A stretch of DNA of 64,000 nt, taken from NCBI RefSeq assembly GCF_000349325.1, contig NC_020504.1, forward strand, positions 9,218,326 through 9,282,325, in the 5' to 3' direction. The stretch's first letter is position 1. Each line of letters starts with the position of its first letter. Below the pieces are notes generated by a model, which ran no database searches, was not told the DNA's origin, and saw only the letters and a program-made list of their open reading frames with translations. A program made the translations under genes and the position numbers. Below, piece after piece: positions 53,142 to 62,488 of this stretch. This stretch comes from Streptomyces davaonensis JCM 4913 (lineage in GTDB: Bacteria; Actinomycetota; Actinomycetes; Streptomycetales; Streptomycetaceae).

Positions 53142-53843
53142 GTGCCGAAAGCGGTGGTCCCCGAGGAGAAGCGGCGCCGGCGCCGTCCGACGAAGAGCGG
53201 CACCGTGCTGTCCGAAGCGCTGATTGTCGAGACCGCGCTGCGGCTGCTGCGCGAGCACGGCAGCGCGGGGCTCACCGCCCGCCGCCTGGGGCTGGCCCTG
53301 GACGCCGACCCGAGCACCCTGTACCGGTACTTCCGCGGCATGGACGACCTGACACTCGCCATCGGCGACGCGCTGATCGGCCAGGCCCTGAAGGGCTGGC
53401 GGCCGACGGGCGAGTGGCGGGCCGACCTGCGCACGGTGGGGCTGCGGATCCACGCCGCCTACCTCGCCCACCCGCAGGCCGCCCTGCTGACGACCAACCG
53501 GGTCACCGGCCGGGCCAACGAACTCGCCGCCGACGAGGCCGTGCTGGACGTCCTGCGCACCGCCGGGTTCCCGCTGCCGGAGACCGTGCGCGTCTACCAC
53601 GCCTTCATCGACCAGACCCTGGCCTTCGCCGCCCTGGACGCCGCCTCCCTGACCCTGCCCAGCGCCTCGCAGCGCGCCGACGAGGCCATGTGGCGCTCCA
53701 CCTACGCCCGGCTGCCCCGCACCACCCACCCACGCATCGCGGAGGCGGCACGCCTGCTCGCGACCCGCATGGTGACCAGCGCCTATCCGACGGCGCTGGA
53801 GATGCTGCTGGACAGCGCGGAGGCGCGGCTGAAGTCAGGTTAG
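53142..53843 (+). CDS. TetR/AcrR family transcriptional regulator
   Basis: 233 residues. The HTH reads IVETALRLLREHGSAGLTAR followed by LGLALDADPSTLYRYFRGMD. A run of basic residues (KRRRRRP) precedes it. GTG at 53142 is preferred over that at 53127 because GGAGGGAG lies 5 nt upstream. Likely regulates the divergent saccharopine-dehydrogenase-like gene. Its stop overlaps the stop of the convergent argP-like gene. Confidence 0.9.
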   Translation: MPKAVVPEEKRRRRRPTKSGTVLSEALIVETALRLLREHGSAGLTARRLGLALDADPSTLYRYFRGMDDLTLAIGDALIGQALKGWRPTGEWRADLRTVGLRIHAAYLAHPQAALLTTNRVTGRANELAADEAVLDVLRTAGFPLPETVRVYHAFIDQTLAFAALDAASLTLPSASQRADEAMWRSTYARLPRTTHPRIAEAARLLATRMVTSAYPTALEMLLDSAEARLKSG

Positions 53844-54742
53844 GGGCGCAGCGACTTCGCGGCAGTGCTCGCCACCGCCCGTGCCACCATCGCCAGCGCG
53901 GGGGAGTCCAGCTTCCACTGCTGCCAGTACAGCGGAACGTCGAGGACCCGCTCCGGCGCGAGGGAGACCAGGCGTCCGGCGCGCAGCAGCCCGCCCGCCT
54001 GGATCTCCGGGACCATGCCCCAGCCGAGCCCGGCGGCGATGGCCGACACGAACCCTTCCGAGGTGGGGATCCGATGGCGGACGGCACCCGCGGCACCCCG
54101 GCCGCGCCGCAGCCGCCGTACGAAGGCGTCCTGGAGCTCGTCGCTGCGGTCGAAGGTCACCACCGGCGCCTGGGGGAGCGAATCGCGCAGCGGTCCGTCG
54201 AGATACCGCTCGGCGAAGTCCGGGCTCGCGGCGGCGAGGTAGCGCATCTTGCCGAGCGGCCGCACGGAGCACCCCGCCACCGGTTCGGACGCGGAGGTCA
54301 CCGCCGCCATCACCAGGCCCTCCCTGAGCAGCGCCGCGGTATGGGCCTCGTCCTCGCGGCGCAGTTCGAAGCAGAGCCGGGGCTCGGGCGGTACGCCGGT
54401 GAGGGCGTCGAGGAACCAGGTGGCCAGGGAGTCGGCGTTCACCGCGATCGACACCCGGGTCGGCTCCTCCTCGGCGCCGCCCATGCCCAGCTCGGCCCGT
54501 GCGTCCCGCTCCAGCCGGGCGAGCTGTCGCGCGAACCGCACGACGACCGCGCCCGACTCGGTGGGCCGCACCGGCTTCGTCCGCACCAGCAGCACCCGCC
54601 CGGTGCGCTGTTCGAGCGCCTTGACCCGCTGGCTGACCGCCGACGGCGTCACATGCAGCGCGGCCGCCGCCGCGTCGAACGTCCCCTCGTCCACCACCGC
54701 GAGCAGGGTCCGCACCTGGTCCAGCGGCAGCTCCGTCACCAT
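53840..54742 (-). CDS. LysR-family regulator ArgP/LysG-like
   Basis: 300 residues. The N-terminal HTH (LDQVRTLLAVVDEGTFDAAA, LHVTPSAVSQRVKALEQRTG) is of ArgP type, and the ligand domain has PTRVSIAVNADSLATWFLDA. ArgP/LysG proteins activate the divergent basic-amino-acid exporter in response to Lys or Arg. ATG at 54742; the exporter starts 70 nt away. The stop codon overlaps that of the convergent TetR gene. Confidence 0.93.
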   Translation of the reverse strand: MVTELPLDQVRTLLAVVDEGTFDAAAAALHVTPSAVSQRVKALEQRTGRVLLVRTKPVRPTESGAVVVRFARQLARLERDARAELGMGGAEEEPTRVSIAVNADSLATWFLDALTGVPPEPRLCFELRREDEAHTAALLREGLVMAAVTSASEPVAGCSVRPLGKMRYLAAASPDFAERYLDGPLRDSLPQAPVVTFDRSDELQDAFVRRLRRGRGAAGAVRHRIPTSEGFVSAIAAGLGWGMVPEIQAGGLLRAGRLVSLAPERVLDVPLYWQQWKLDSPALAMVARAVASTAAKSLRP

Positions 54743-54799
54743 CACGAGCGCTAATGGTACGTAAGAATCTTTAGCTGTACACATGATCCCGGTGTTCTC

Positions 54800-54805
54800 T
54801 AGCGT
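54800..54805 (+). promoter_or_regulatory. Candidate -10 box (TAGCGT) of the LysE/ArgO exporter gene
   Basis: TAGCGT, 7 nt, ATG of the exporter; predicts a leaderless mRNA. Two CTAA/TTAG half-sites (54751-54754, 54771-54774) upstream may be LysR-regulator contacts. Confidence 0.45.
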
Positions 54806-54812
54806 CGACGTC

Positions 54813-55427
54813 ATGTCCACAGCTCTCGCCACGGCCGCCGCCGGATTCGGCACCGGTCTCTCGCTCATCGTCGCCATCGGCGCCCAGAACGCCTTCGTCC
54901 TGCGCCAGGGGATCCGCCGCGACGCGGTCCTCGCCGTCGTCGGCATCTGCGCCCTGTCCGACGCCGCTCTGATCACCCTGGGCGTGGCGGGCGTGGGCGC
55001 GGTGGTCGTGGCCTGGCCGGGGGTGCTGACCGCGGTCGGCTGGATCGGCGGCGCGTTCCTGATCTGCTACGGCACCCTCGCCGCTCGGCGCGTGTTCCGA
55101 CCGGCCGGTGCGCTGCGGGCGGACGGGGACGCCGCGGGGTCACGGCGGCGGGCGGTGCTGACCTGTCTGGCGATGACCTGGCTCAACCCGCACGTCTACC
55201 TCGACACCGTCTTCCTGCTCGGCTCGATCGCCGCCGACCGGGGCGAGTTGCGCTGGACGTTCGGGCTCGGCGCGGCGCTGGCCAGCCTGTGCTGGTTCGC
55301 CGCGCTGGGCTTCGGTGCCCGGCTGCTCGGCCCGTATCTGTCCCGGCCCGTCGCCTGGCGGATCCTGGACGGTCTGGTCGCCGCGACCATGCTGGTCCTC
55401 GGGATGTCACTGATCCTCGGCAGCTGA
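54813..55427 (+). CDS. LysE/ArgO-family basic amino acid exporter
   Basis: 204 residues with six predicted transmembrane helices. Family motifs IVAIGAQNAFVLRQGIRR and LAMTWLNPHVYLDTVFLLGS are clear. It exports lysine or arginine and analogues such as canavanine. An in-frame ATG at 54783 exists, but homologues start near MSTALATAAAGFG, and a -10 box lies 7 nt before 54813. Divergent ArgP-like regulator upstream. Confidence 0.93.
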   Translation: MSTALATAAAGFGTGLSLIVAIGAQNAFVLRQGIRRDAVLAVVGICALSDAALITLGVAGVGAVVVAWPGVLTAVGWIGGAFLICYGTLAARRVFRPAGALRADGDAAGSRRRAVLTCLAMTWLNPHVYLDTVFLLGSIAADRGELRWTFGLGAALASLCWFAALGFGARLLGPYLSRPVAWRILDGLVAATMLVLGMSLILGS

Positions 55428-55484
55428 GATGCGGAAGCTGAGATCCCGCGTCCCGAACTCCCGCCGGGCGGTGCGATAGTGAAC

Positions 55485-55517
55485 CCTGGTTCCAGAAAGA
55501 TGTAACGAGCAACCAGG
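55485..55517 (+). promoter_or_regulatory. Inverted repeat overlapping the MFS ribosome-binding region
   Basis: CCTGGTT (55485-55491) and AACCAGG (55511-55517), 19-nt loop; the right arm abuts the ATG. A hairpin here would mask the start region, so it may be an operator or a translational control. Confidence 0.35.
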
Positions 55518-56798
55518 ATGTCCGTGGATACCGGCGAACAGCAGAAGACCCCTCAGCAGACCCGGCGCGGCGTGCGCCGCTGGGCCATGGACACCCGCCC
55601 ACTGCGCCGCCCCGCCTACCGTCGGCTGTGGTCCTCCACGATCGTCACGGCGGTCGGCAGCCAGCTCACCGCGGTCGCCGTGCCCAAGCAGATCTACGAC
55701 ATCACCGGCTCCTCCGCCTGGGTCGGCTACGCGAGCCTCGCCGGTCTGCTGCCCCTGGTGGTCTTCGCGCTGTGGGGCGGCGCGGTCGCCGACAGCATGG
55801 ACCGCCGCAAGCTGCTGCTGATCACCAACTCCGGCATTGCCGTCACCTCGGTGCTGTTCTGGGTCCAGGCCGCCACGGGACTCGACTCGGTGGCCGCCCT
55901 GATGGTCCTGCTCGCCGCCCAGCAGGCATTCTTCGGCCTCAACGCACCGGCCCGCAACGCCTCCATCGCCCGGCTCGTCCCGGCTGAAGAGCTGGCGGCG
56001 GCCAACGCCCTCGGCTCGACCGTCATGCAGACCGGCCTGGTCGCCGGGCCGCTGCTGGCCGGTGCCCTCATCCCCGCGATCGGGCTGCCCGAGCTGTATC
56101 TGCTCGACGCGCTGGCGCTGTGCGTGACGCTGTGGGCGGTGCACCGGCTGCCCCCGCTGCCGCCCCTGGCGGGCTCCGCGGTGCGCCGCGCCGGGGTGCG
56201 GGAGATCGGGGCCGGGTTCCGCTACATCGCCCTGCACAAGGTGCTGTTGCTGTCCTTCCTCGCCGATGTGATCGCCATGGTCCTCGGCATGCCCCGCGCC
56301 CTGTTCCCGCAGCTCGCCGCCGAGACCTACGCCTCCTACGGCGAGGGCCTCGCGCTGGGTGTGCTGTTCGCCGCGATCCCGGTCGGGGCGGTCCTCGGCG
56401 GCCTGTTCTCCGGCACCTTCTCCCGGGCGCGGCGGCACGGCTGGATGGTGATCGGCGCGGTCGTCGCCTGGGGTGCCGCCGTTACCGGGTTCGGGCTGAG
56501 CGGCAGCCTCTGGCTCGCGGTGGTGTTCCTGGTCGTCGCCGGCGTCGCCGACATGGTGTCGATGGTCTTCCGCGGCGCGATCCTGCTCTCCGCCGCCACC
56601 GACGAGATGCGCGGCCGGATGCAGGGCGTGTTCACGGTCGTCGTCGCGGGCGGACCCCGCCTGGCCGACGTCCTGCACGGCACCGCGGGCTCCGTGTTCG
56701 GCGCCCGCCAGGCGGTCGCGGGCGGCGGCCTGCTGGTCGTGGTGGCGATGCTGACCCTCGCCCTCACCGTCCCGGCGCTGCGCCGCTACCGCGTCTGA
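55518..56798 (+). CDS. MFS exporter (EntS-like, DHA3 type)
   Basis: 426 residues, 12 predicted membrane helices. Motifs include RLWSSTIVTAVGSQLTAVAV, the loop 2-3 signature GGAVADSMDRRKLLLIT and LNAPARNASIARLVP, typical of enterobactin-exporter-like or macrolide efflux transporters. Substrate unknown. ATG at 55518; a GTG two codons later is possible. Its stop is 7 nt from that of the convergent cNMP-binding protein gene. Confidence 0.9.
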   Translation: MSVDTGEQQKTPQQTRRGVRRWAMDTRPLRRPAYRRLWSSTIVTAVGSQLTAVAVPKQIYDITGSSAWVGYASLAGLLPLVVFALWGGAVADSMDRRKLLLITNSGIAVTSVLFWVQAATGLDSVAALMVLLAAQQAFFGLNAPARNASIARLVPAEELAAANALGSTVMQTGLVAGPLLAGALIPAIGLPELYLLDALALCVTLWAVHRLPPLPPLAGSAVRRAGVREIGAGFRYIALHKVLLLSFLADVIAMVLGMPRALFPQLAAETYASYGEGLALGVLFAAIPVGAVLGGLFSGTFSRARRHGWMVIGAVVAWGAAVTGFGLSGSLWLAVVFLVVAGVADMVSMVFRGAILLSAATDEMRGRMQGVFTVVVAGGPRLADVLHGTAGSVFGARQAVAGGGLLVVVAMLTLALTVPALRRYRV

Positions 56799-56805
56799 GA
56801 TCCGC

Positions 56806-57261
56806 CTACAGCGCGCTGTTGCGGCGCATCCCGTACTGCTCCATCAACTTGCCCCGGGTGGTCTCCAGTCGGTGCGCGAGGATCTCGGCGACCTGGCGCA
56901 GCAGGATCAGCCCGAGCTGCTGGTCCTCGTCGCACAGCCGCCGCACCTCCGCCGCGTCGAACTCGTAGGCACGCACCGGGCTGAAGGCCTCCGCGCCGAA
57001 GTCCCACTGGTACGGCGGGAACAGCCACGACCAGCCGAGCAGGTCCCCGGAGCCGAGGGTGGCGACCGTGACCCGTTGCAGCGAGGTCACCCGCTGGTCG
57101 AGCGAGACGGCGCCGGAGCGGATCACCCAGAAGCGGTCGGCGGTCCCTCCGGCCTCGAAGATGCGCGCGTCCTCGGGGAAGGAGACCTCCTTCGCGAGTG
57201 CCATGAGCCGCTCGCGCTGCGGCGGCGGGAGGGCAGGCAGCAGTTTCGTCGCTTTGGTCAT
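56806..57261 (-). CDS. Single-domain cyclic-nucleotide-binding protein (Crp-like, no HTH)
   Basis: 151 residues, almost entirely one CNBD: FPEDARIFEAGGTADRFWVI, SGAVSLDQRVT and ATLGSGDLLGWSWLFPPYQW. No DNA-binding domain follows, so it acts on another protein or as a cNMP sensor. Homologues with the LLGWSWLFPPYQW motif are common in actinomycetes. ATG at 57261 follows GAGGAG. Confidence 0.9.
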   Translation of the reverse strand: MTKATKLLPALPPPQRERLMALAKEVSFPEDARIFEAGGTADRFWVIRSGAVSLDQRVTSLQRVTVATLGSGDLLGWSWLFPPYQWDFGAEAFSPVRAYEFDAAEVRRLCDEDQQLGLILLRQVAEILAHRLETTRGKLMEQYGMRRNSAL

Positions 57262-57386
57262 GACACGGGGCTCCTCGCCGGCGTCGGGGTTCCGGGGCTT
57301 TCCCTACGCCCATTTCAGCCGTTGCCGACGCGTAGGGCACCTCGACGGACTACAGAACCGGTGGAGATTTCCGCGGGCATGAAAAA

Positions 57387-57418
57387 GCCCTGGCTGGACG
57401 GGGGAAGCCAGCCAGGGC
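57387..57418 (-). terminator. Intrinsic terminator (minus strand)
   Basis: GCCCTGGCTGG, 10-nt loop, CCAGCCAGGGC: an 11-bp perfect stem, followed on the minus strand by TTTTT. It lies 112 nt beyond the stop of the 73-aa leftward gene. The rest of 57262-57529 shows no gene. Confidence 0.8.
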
Positions 57419-57529
57419 CGTTTGCGGGGTACGGGGGACAGCTGGTGTCAACCCCGCGACCACGTATGGATGAACCGTAAACCATTTATGTCGGCCATGC
57501 GAAACCAGCACCAGGTCACGTGACCCGAT

Positions 57530-57751
57530 TCACTCCTCACCCGGGTGCGCGCCCGGCGTCAGGATCTCGTCCAGCACCCGCAGCACCGCCTCGTACGCCA
57601 GCATCCGTACGGCGGCCTCCCGGGCGCCCTCCGGGTCGCTCACCCGCAGCCCGAAGCTCCGCGTTCGCCAGGCCTGCTCCTCGTGCCGGGCACAGGTGCG
57701 GGCGCGCTGGATGCGCCGGAGCAGTTCGTCTGAGTCCACGACATCGGTCAT
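57530..57751 (-). CDS. Small conserved helical protein, function unknown
   Basis: 73 residues, charged and helical: DSDELLRRIQRARTCARHEE near the start and AVRMLAYEAVLRVLDEIL near the end. No known domain seen. Codon usage fits real Streptomyces coding sequence, and a strong terminator follows downstream. ATG at 57751. It is divergent from an anti-sigma-type ATPase gene. Confidence 0.6.
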   Translation of the reverse strand: MTDVVDSDELLRRIQRARTCARHEEQAWRTRSFGLRVSDPEGAREAAVRMLAYEAVLRVLDEILTPGAHPGEE

Positions 57752-57846
57752 GGCATCCGCGTACCCCGATGCGGCCGATTCGTGCGGCCGGGAGGCGCCG
57801 GGAGGTTTGAGCGGCCGGGAGGGGGCGAGCAGACAAGGAGGGACCC

Positions 57847-58335
57847 GTGGCGCCCAGGAAACATCGAAACCGACCCATCCCTTCACGGAGTCGAACGATG
57901 CGCGGGGAGCAGATCACGTCAGAGGTGCGCGCGCCGGGCGAGGCGCGCCGGGCCGTCGCCCACGCGGTGGCCGCCCACTGCCGGGCCACCGGCACACCTT
58001 GCGACCGCGAGGCCGTCCAGGACGCGCTGTTGGTCGCCTCGGAACTCACCACCAACGCGATCCTGCACGGGGGCGGAGTCACCGACTTCCGCGTCGACCT
58101 GGTCGAGCCCGGTGTCCGCGTCTCGGTGAGCGACCGCAGCGAACGGCTGCCGGTGGTCACCGACCCCGGCGAACGCCGGGTGCACCGCCGCTTCGGCGGC
58201 CACGGCTGGCCGATCGTGTGCTGCCTGGCCAGCGATGTGGAGGTGTCGGTCCTGCCCGCGGGCGGCAAACGCATCAGCGCGGTCGTGCCCCTCGTCCGAC
58301 CCGCCTTCTTCCGCGAAGTCGGACAACGCGTCTGA
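57847..58335 (+). CDS. ATP-binding anti-sigma-factor-like protein
   Basis: 162 residues, RsbW-like GHKL ATPase with N-box LLVASELTTNAILHGGG and G-box region FGGHGWPIVCCLASD. Likely a kinase or sequestering protein for anti-anti-sigma factors. GTG at 57847 is chosen because AAGGAGG lies 5 nt upstream; an ATG at 57898 would give 145 residues with a weaker site. Followed closely by a small hypothetical gene. Confidence 0.85.
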   Translation: MAPRKHRNRPIPSRSRTMRGEQITSEVRAPGEARRAVAHAVAAHCRATGTPCDREAVQDALLVASELTTNAILHGGGVTDFRVDLVEPGVRVSVSDRSERLPVVTDPGERRVHRRFGGHGWPIVCCLASDVEVSVLPAGGKRISAVVPLVRPAFFREVGQRV

Positions 58336-58363
58336 GACGCCGTGTACGGGGAACGCGGCACTC

Positions 58364-58789
58364 ATGAACGACTACGAGCTTTCGCCCGACGGCCGGCCCG
58401 TGGACCTCTACCTCGGCCTGCTGCGTTCGCGGATGGAAACCGAGGACTTTCAACGCCTGCTCGATCTCGTCGAGCCGGTCCTGCGAGCCATCGACGAGCG
58501 GCGCCCGCCACCCGCCGACATGGCCCTGGACAGTGACGAGGGGCTGCCGCAGGAGATGCGCGACCAGGCCGCGCTGGTCATCGCCGCCGCGGTGACCGGG
58601 CGGCTGGACAACGAGATCGTCGAGATCGACCTGGGGACGACCGGCTCGGTCCGGGTGGTCACCGACGCGACCACCGCGGCGGACCCCGTCCGCCTGGGCG
58701 AGATCGCGTCCTACCTCCTGGACCGCCGCCACGACGACGAGGAACTGCGCGGCATCGCGGAGGCGAGCGGCCTGCCCACCGACTTCTGA
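58364..58789 (+). CDS. Hypothetical acidic protein
   Basis: 141 residues, acidic, soluble, not recognised: LYLGLLRSRMETEDFQRLLD near the N-terminus, EIVEIDLGTTGSVRVVTDA in the middle, DRRHDDEELRGIAEASGLPT at the C-terminus. It lies 28 nt downstream of the anti-sigma-type ATPase gene on the same strand, so they may form an operon. ATG start follows GGGGAACG. Confidence 0.6.
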   Translation: MNDYELSPDGRPVDLYLGLLRSRMETEDFQRLLDLVEPVLRAIDERRPPPADMALDSDEGLPQEMRDQAALVIAAAVTGRLDNEIVEIDLGTTGSVRVVTDATTAADPVRLGEIASYLLDRRHDDEELRGIAEASGLPTDF

Positions 58790-58807
58790 CCGACGGGACG
58801 GGACCGC

Positions 58808-61042
58808 CTACGACGTCCTGGCCGGCGCCTTCCCGACCGGCACCTTCAGCGGCCGCGCCAGCCCCATGACCGACTCGTCGAGCCGCTGAAGGTGTCGTAG
58901 CACCCGGTCGGTGACTCTGCCGTATCGCGGCGTGCCCGGGAGTTGGGGTTCCAGGAGCGAGGCGATGCTCGGACCGGTCTCGACCCGCTCGTCGGTCCGC
59001 TCGCCGGCGACATGCGCGGCGAGGGCCTCGATGTTGTGCGCGATCCGCCGCCCGGCCCCGCGCAGCCGGGGATCCGCCGCGATCGAGGGATGCGTGGGCA
59101 GCAGCTCGGCGGTCGCCGCCAGCGAGCGCGCGTGATAGGCCGCCGTCTCCAGCAGTGCCACCACATAGCGGGCGGTGTCCCGCCGGGTCCGGAGCGGGGT
59201 CACCGGATGGGTCAGCGGCTGCACCGCCGCCCGCAGGTCGGCCAGCGCCTGGTCCAGCTCGCGCGCCTGGTCCAGCAGCTCCACCGGAGGACCGCCGCTG
59301 AGCTGGTCCACGGCCGCCCCGGTGACCTCGCCGAGCCGGTCGAGCACGGTCCCCAGCAGCTCATTGGTCCGCCGGTCGGTGGCCACCGGCAGCACCACCG
59401 CCGCAGCGAACACCCCGCACGCCGCCCCCAGCGCCGTCTCGGCGATCCGCACCACCAGCACCGACATGCTGTAGGTGTGCAGCAGGGTGTAGAGCAGCCC
59501 CAGCGCGGCCGTCACGAAGAACGACATCAGCGTGTACGACAGGGGCGCCGTGTAGAACATGCAGAACACGAACAGCAGCACCAGCGCGAACGCGGTCCAC
59601 GTGTGCTGCCCGACCAGCCCCGCCAGCAGAATGCCCGCCACCACCCCGAACACCGTGCCGAGCAGCCTGCGATAGCCCTTCACCAGGATCTCGCCCGTGG
59701 AGGAGGTGTTCAGGAAGACGATCCAGCAGGTCAGCACCGCCCAGTACCAGCGGTGACTGGACAGCAGCTCACCGCCGACGATGGCCAGCGACGAGCCCAC
59801 GGCGACCTGCACGGCGGCCCGGGTGGTCGGCCGCCGCAGCCCCGTCGGCTCCTCGCGCTCGGTGTCCTCCACGGCGTCGATCGCGACGTCCTCGGCGTCC
59901 AGTTCCTCCCGGGAGCGGGCCGTGGCCGGAGTGTCGTCCGACTCGTCCTGCGGCCCGTCGAGCGCGATCCTGAGGCCCAGCACCGCCCGCGCGGCCTCGC
60001 CGACCCCACGGAAGACGTCCTGCACGGCCGGGGCGGCGGCGGGCAGATTCTCCTCCTCGCGGTAGGACAGCAGCCGGTTGCGCACCTGGGCGAGGCCGGT
60101 GCCGCCCGCCTGCCGCACGAGCAGGCGCAGCGCCCGCAGATCCCGCCGTAGCGCCTCGACCGCCGCATCCCGCACGGGCTGTCGCCCGGCGGACGGGACG
60201 GGCGCGCCGGGCAGGTGCAGGGTCAGGGTGTCGGTGCGTTCGGCGCTGCGCGCGGTCAGCAGGAGCAGGCCGAGCCGCTCGGCGGCGATCTCGGCGTCCG
60301 CCACCCGGCGCTGCACCAGCCGGGCAGTGGCCTCGTCGGCCGTGCCCTCCTCCAGCCGCCCCTGGATCATCAGCGCGGTCTCATGCAGCCGGGCGGTGCC
60401 CTCGCGTACGTCGTCCAGCGCCCGGTCCGCCTCCTCGGGACCGGCGTCGAGCAGATCGAGCTGTGCCGACACCAGCTGCGCGAACCGGGCCCGGAACGCC
60501 TCGCGCAGCCGTTCCAGGGTCCCGGCAGGGGTCTCCGGCACGAGTGCGAACCGCACCACGGCACTGCACACCACGGCCGTCGTGACCGCGCCGTACAGCT
60601 CCGGGAGATCCTCGACCGTGGCGCCGACGAACAAGGACACGAAGTACAGCTGGAAGCCGATCAGCCCGAGCGCGGTCCCGCGGTCACCGAACCGGCGCCC
60701 GTAGACGGCACTGAAGATCAGCGCGACGAAGAACAGATCACCGGCGACCACATGGGAGTGCAGCAGCGCGGCCAGGCTGACGGAGGCGAGGGCGACCGGC
60801 AGACCCAGCGCGAGCGTGACGGCCTGCGGGCCGCGCTCCTTCTCCCGTACCGCGAAGGTGGAGACCATCGCCGCCATGGCCCCGGCGACCAGATGCGGCA
60901 CATCGGCCCCGGCCAGGGCGAGCACGACCAGCGTGAGCGCGATCGCGCCCACCGTCCGCAGCCCCGCGGCCAGCCGCAGCAGCCCCGGATCGGAGGCCGC
61001 GACCCGGTCCCGCAGCCGCGCCCACCCCGTACCGGTGCCTAT
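58808..61042 (-). CDS. FUSC-family (aromatic acid exporter-like) membrane protein
   Basis: About 744 residues with two clusters of membrane helices (first near residues 20-160, second near 390-520) separated by a long helical cytosolic region with LLTARSAERTDTLTLH, and a C-terminal helical domain. FUSC proteins resemble aromatic acid exporters. The start is uncertain: no ATG/GTG/TTG lies near the natural N-terminus. An ATA at 61042 sits 6 nt after GGAGGG and overlaps the NDH-2 stop as ATAG; the first standard codon in frame is GTG at 60952, which would cut the conserved DPGLLRLAAGLRTV segment. Confidence 0.85.
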   Translation of the reverse strand: MGTGTGWARLRDRVAASDPGLLRLAAGLRTVGAIALTLVVLALAGADVPHLVAGAMAAMVSTFAVREKERGPQAVTLALGLPVALASVSLAALLHSHVVAGDLFFVALIFSAVYGRRFGDRGTALGLIGFQLYFVSLFVGATVEDLPELYGAVTTAVVCSAVVRFALVPETPAGTLERLREAFRARFAQLVSAQLDLLDAGPEEADRALDDVREGTARLHETALMIQGRLEEGTADEATARLVQRRVADAEIAAERLGLLLLTARSAERTDTLTLHLPGAPVPSAGRQPVRDAAVEALRRDLRALRLLVRQAGGTGLAQVRNRLLSYREEENLPAAAPAVQDVFRGVGEAARAVLGLRIALDGPQDESDDTPATARSREELDAEDVAIDAVEDTEREEPTGLRRPTTRAAVQVAVGSSLAIVGGELLSSHRWYWAVLTCWIVFLNTSSTGEILVKGYRRLLGTVFGVVAGILLAGLVGQHTWTAFALVLLFVFCMFYTAPLSYTLMSFFVTAALGLLYTLLHTYSMSVLVVRIAETALGAACGVFAAAVVLPVATDRRTNELLGTVLDRLGEVTGAAVDQLSGGPPVELLDQARELDQALADLRAAVQPLTHPVTPLRTRRDTARYVVALLETAAYHARSLAATAELLPTHPSIAADPRLRGAGRRIAHNIEALAAHVAGERTDERVETGPSIASLLEPQLPGTPRYGRVTDRVLRHLQRLDESVMGLARPLKVPVGKAPARTS

Positions 61043-62412
61043 CCCCGACCCTCCGCCGCCGTCACGTGCTCTTGCAGCTGCTCCGGGGTCAGATAGGCGT
61101 CCGTGTACTCGAAGTCCTTCAGCCGGGCGGGCTTGCGGTGCTGGAAGCCGGTGCGCACGAAGTCGTCGCCCGCGATGGCGTTGAGCGTCCAGTTCGTCAG
61201 CACCCGCACCTTGGCGACGTTGGTGCGCAGCGCCGACCAGTGGTAGCCGCGGGCCACGAACTGGGCGGGCAGCCCCTTCAGTTCCACGCCGAGCGGCTTG
61301 GACACCGCGTCCGTGCCGCCGAGGTCGACGACGAGACCGAGGTCCTTGTGCTCGTACGGCCGAAGCGTCTGGTTCCTGAGGGTGGCGATGAGGTTGTCGG
61401 CGGCCACCTTGGCCTGCCGCATCGCGTGCTGGGCGGTGGGCGGGCAGATGGCGTCCTCGTCCGGCTTGGCCAGGTCGGGCACCGCCGCCGCGTCGCCGAG
61501 CGCGAACACGCCGTCCTGTCCCGCCAGGCTCAGCTCGGGTGACACCGCCAGCCGTCCGCGCACCGTCTTCTCGCCGAGGGTGCCGATGAGCGGGCTGGCG
61601 ACGACGCCTGCCGTCCAGATCAGGGTGCGGGTGGGGATGACCCGGCCGTCGGTGAACGTGACCTCCTCGGGGCCCGCCTTGGCGATGGAGACCCCGAGCG
61701 AGATCTCGATGCCGCGGCGGCGCAGGATCTCCTGGGCGTCCTTGCCCAGCTTGTCGCCGAGCTCCGGCATCAACTTCGGCGCGATGTCGATCAGATGCCA
61801 CTTGATCAGCGCCGGGTCGAGCCGCGGGTACCGCTTGACCGCGTTGTGGGTCAGCTGCTGAAGACAGGCCGCGGTCTCGGTGCCCGCGTAGCCGCCGCCG
61901 ACGACCACGAACTGGAGCCGCGCGGCCCGCTCGTCCGGATCGTGGCTGGCGTCGGCCAGATCGAGCTGCGAGATGACGTGATCGCGGATGTAGGCGGCCT
62001 CGGCGAGGGTCTTCATGCCGTACGCGTGATCCGTCAGACCCGGGATGTCGAAGGTGCGGGTGATGCTGCCGGGGGCCAGTACGAGGTAGTCGTACCGCTC
62101 GTTGACGATCTCGTCGGTGATCGTGCGGATGACGCACACCTTGGCGGCGAGGTCGACGCCGATGGCGCCGCCCGGGATGATCCGGGTGCGGTACTTGCTG
62201 CTGCGGCGCAGGGACAGCGCGATCGACTGGGGCGTGAGCACGCCGGAGGCGACCTGGGGCAGCAGCGGCAGATAGAGCTGGTAGGCGAACGGTGTCACCA
62301 GGGTGACGTCGGCCTCGTCGGCGGCGAGCCTGCGCTCCAGCCGGCGAACGCACCCCACTCCGGCGAAGCCTGCGCCCACCACCAGGATCCTGGGTCGTGT
62401 CACGGTGCTCAT
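61039..62412 (-). CDS. ndh: Type II NADH:quinone oxidoreductase-like flavoprotein
   Basis: 457 residues. FAD-binding ILVVGAGFAGVGCVRRLE, NAD-binding FVVVGGGYAGTETAACLQQL and the GDAAAVPD motif are present, with AYQLYLPLLPQVASG and YDYLVLAPGS typical of NDH-2. It would oxidise NADH and reduce membrane quinone without pumping protons. ATG at 62412; a GTG three codons later is possible. It overlaps the start region of the FUSC gene. Two 13-bp repeats lie upstream. Confidence 0.9.
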   Translation of the reverse strand: MSTVTRPRILVVGAGFAGVGCVRRLERRLAADEADVTLVTPFAYQLYLPLLPQVASGVLTPQSIALSLRRSSKYRTRIIPGGAIGVDLAAKVCVIRTITDEIVNERYDYLVLAPGSITRTFDIPGLTDHAYGMKTLAEAAYIRDHVISQLDLADASHDPDERAARLQFVVVGGGYAGTETAACLQQLTHNAVKRYPRLDPALIKWHLIDIAPKLMPELGDKLGKDAQEILRRRGIEISLGVSIAKAGPEEVTFTDGRVIPTRTLIWTAGVVASPLIGTLGEKTVRGRLAVSPELSLAGQDGVFALGDAAAVPDLAKPDEDAICPPTAQHAMRQAKVAADNLIATLRNQTLRPYEHKDLGLVVDLGGTDAVSKPLGVELKGLPAQFVARGYHWSALRTNVAKVRVLTNWTLNAIAGDDFVRTGFQHRKPARLKDFEYTDAYLTPEQLQEHVTAAEGRG

Positions 62413-62488
62413 CCCTTCTGCGGCTCCCCATCGATCCCACCGCGCTCCCGGCCGCTGCGCCAGTCGGGGGCGGCAGGCAGATGAACGA

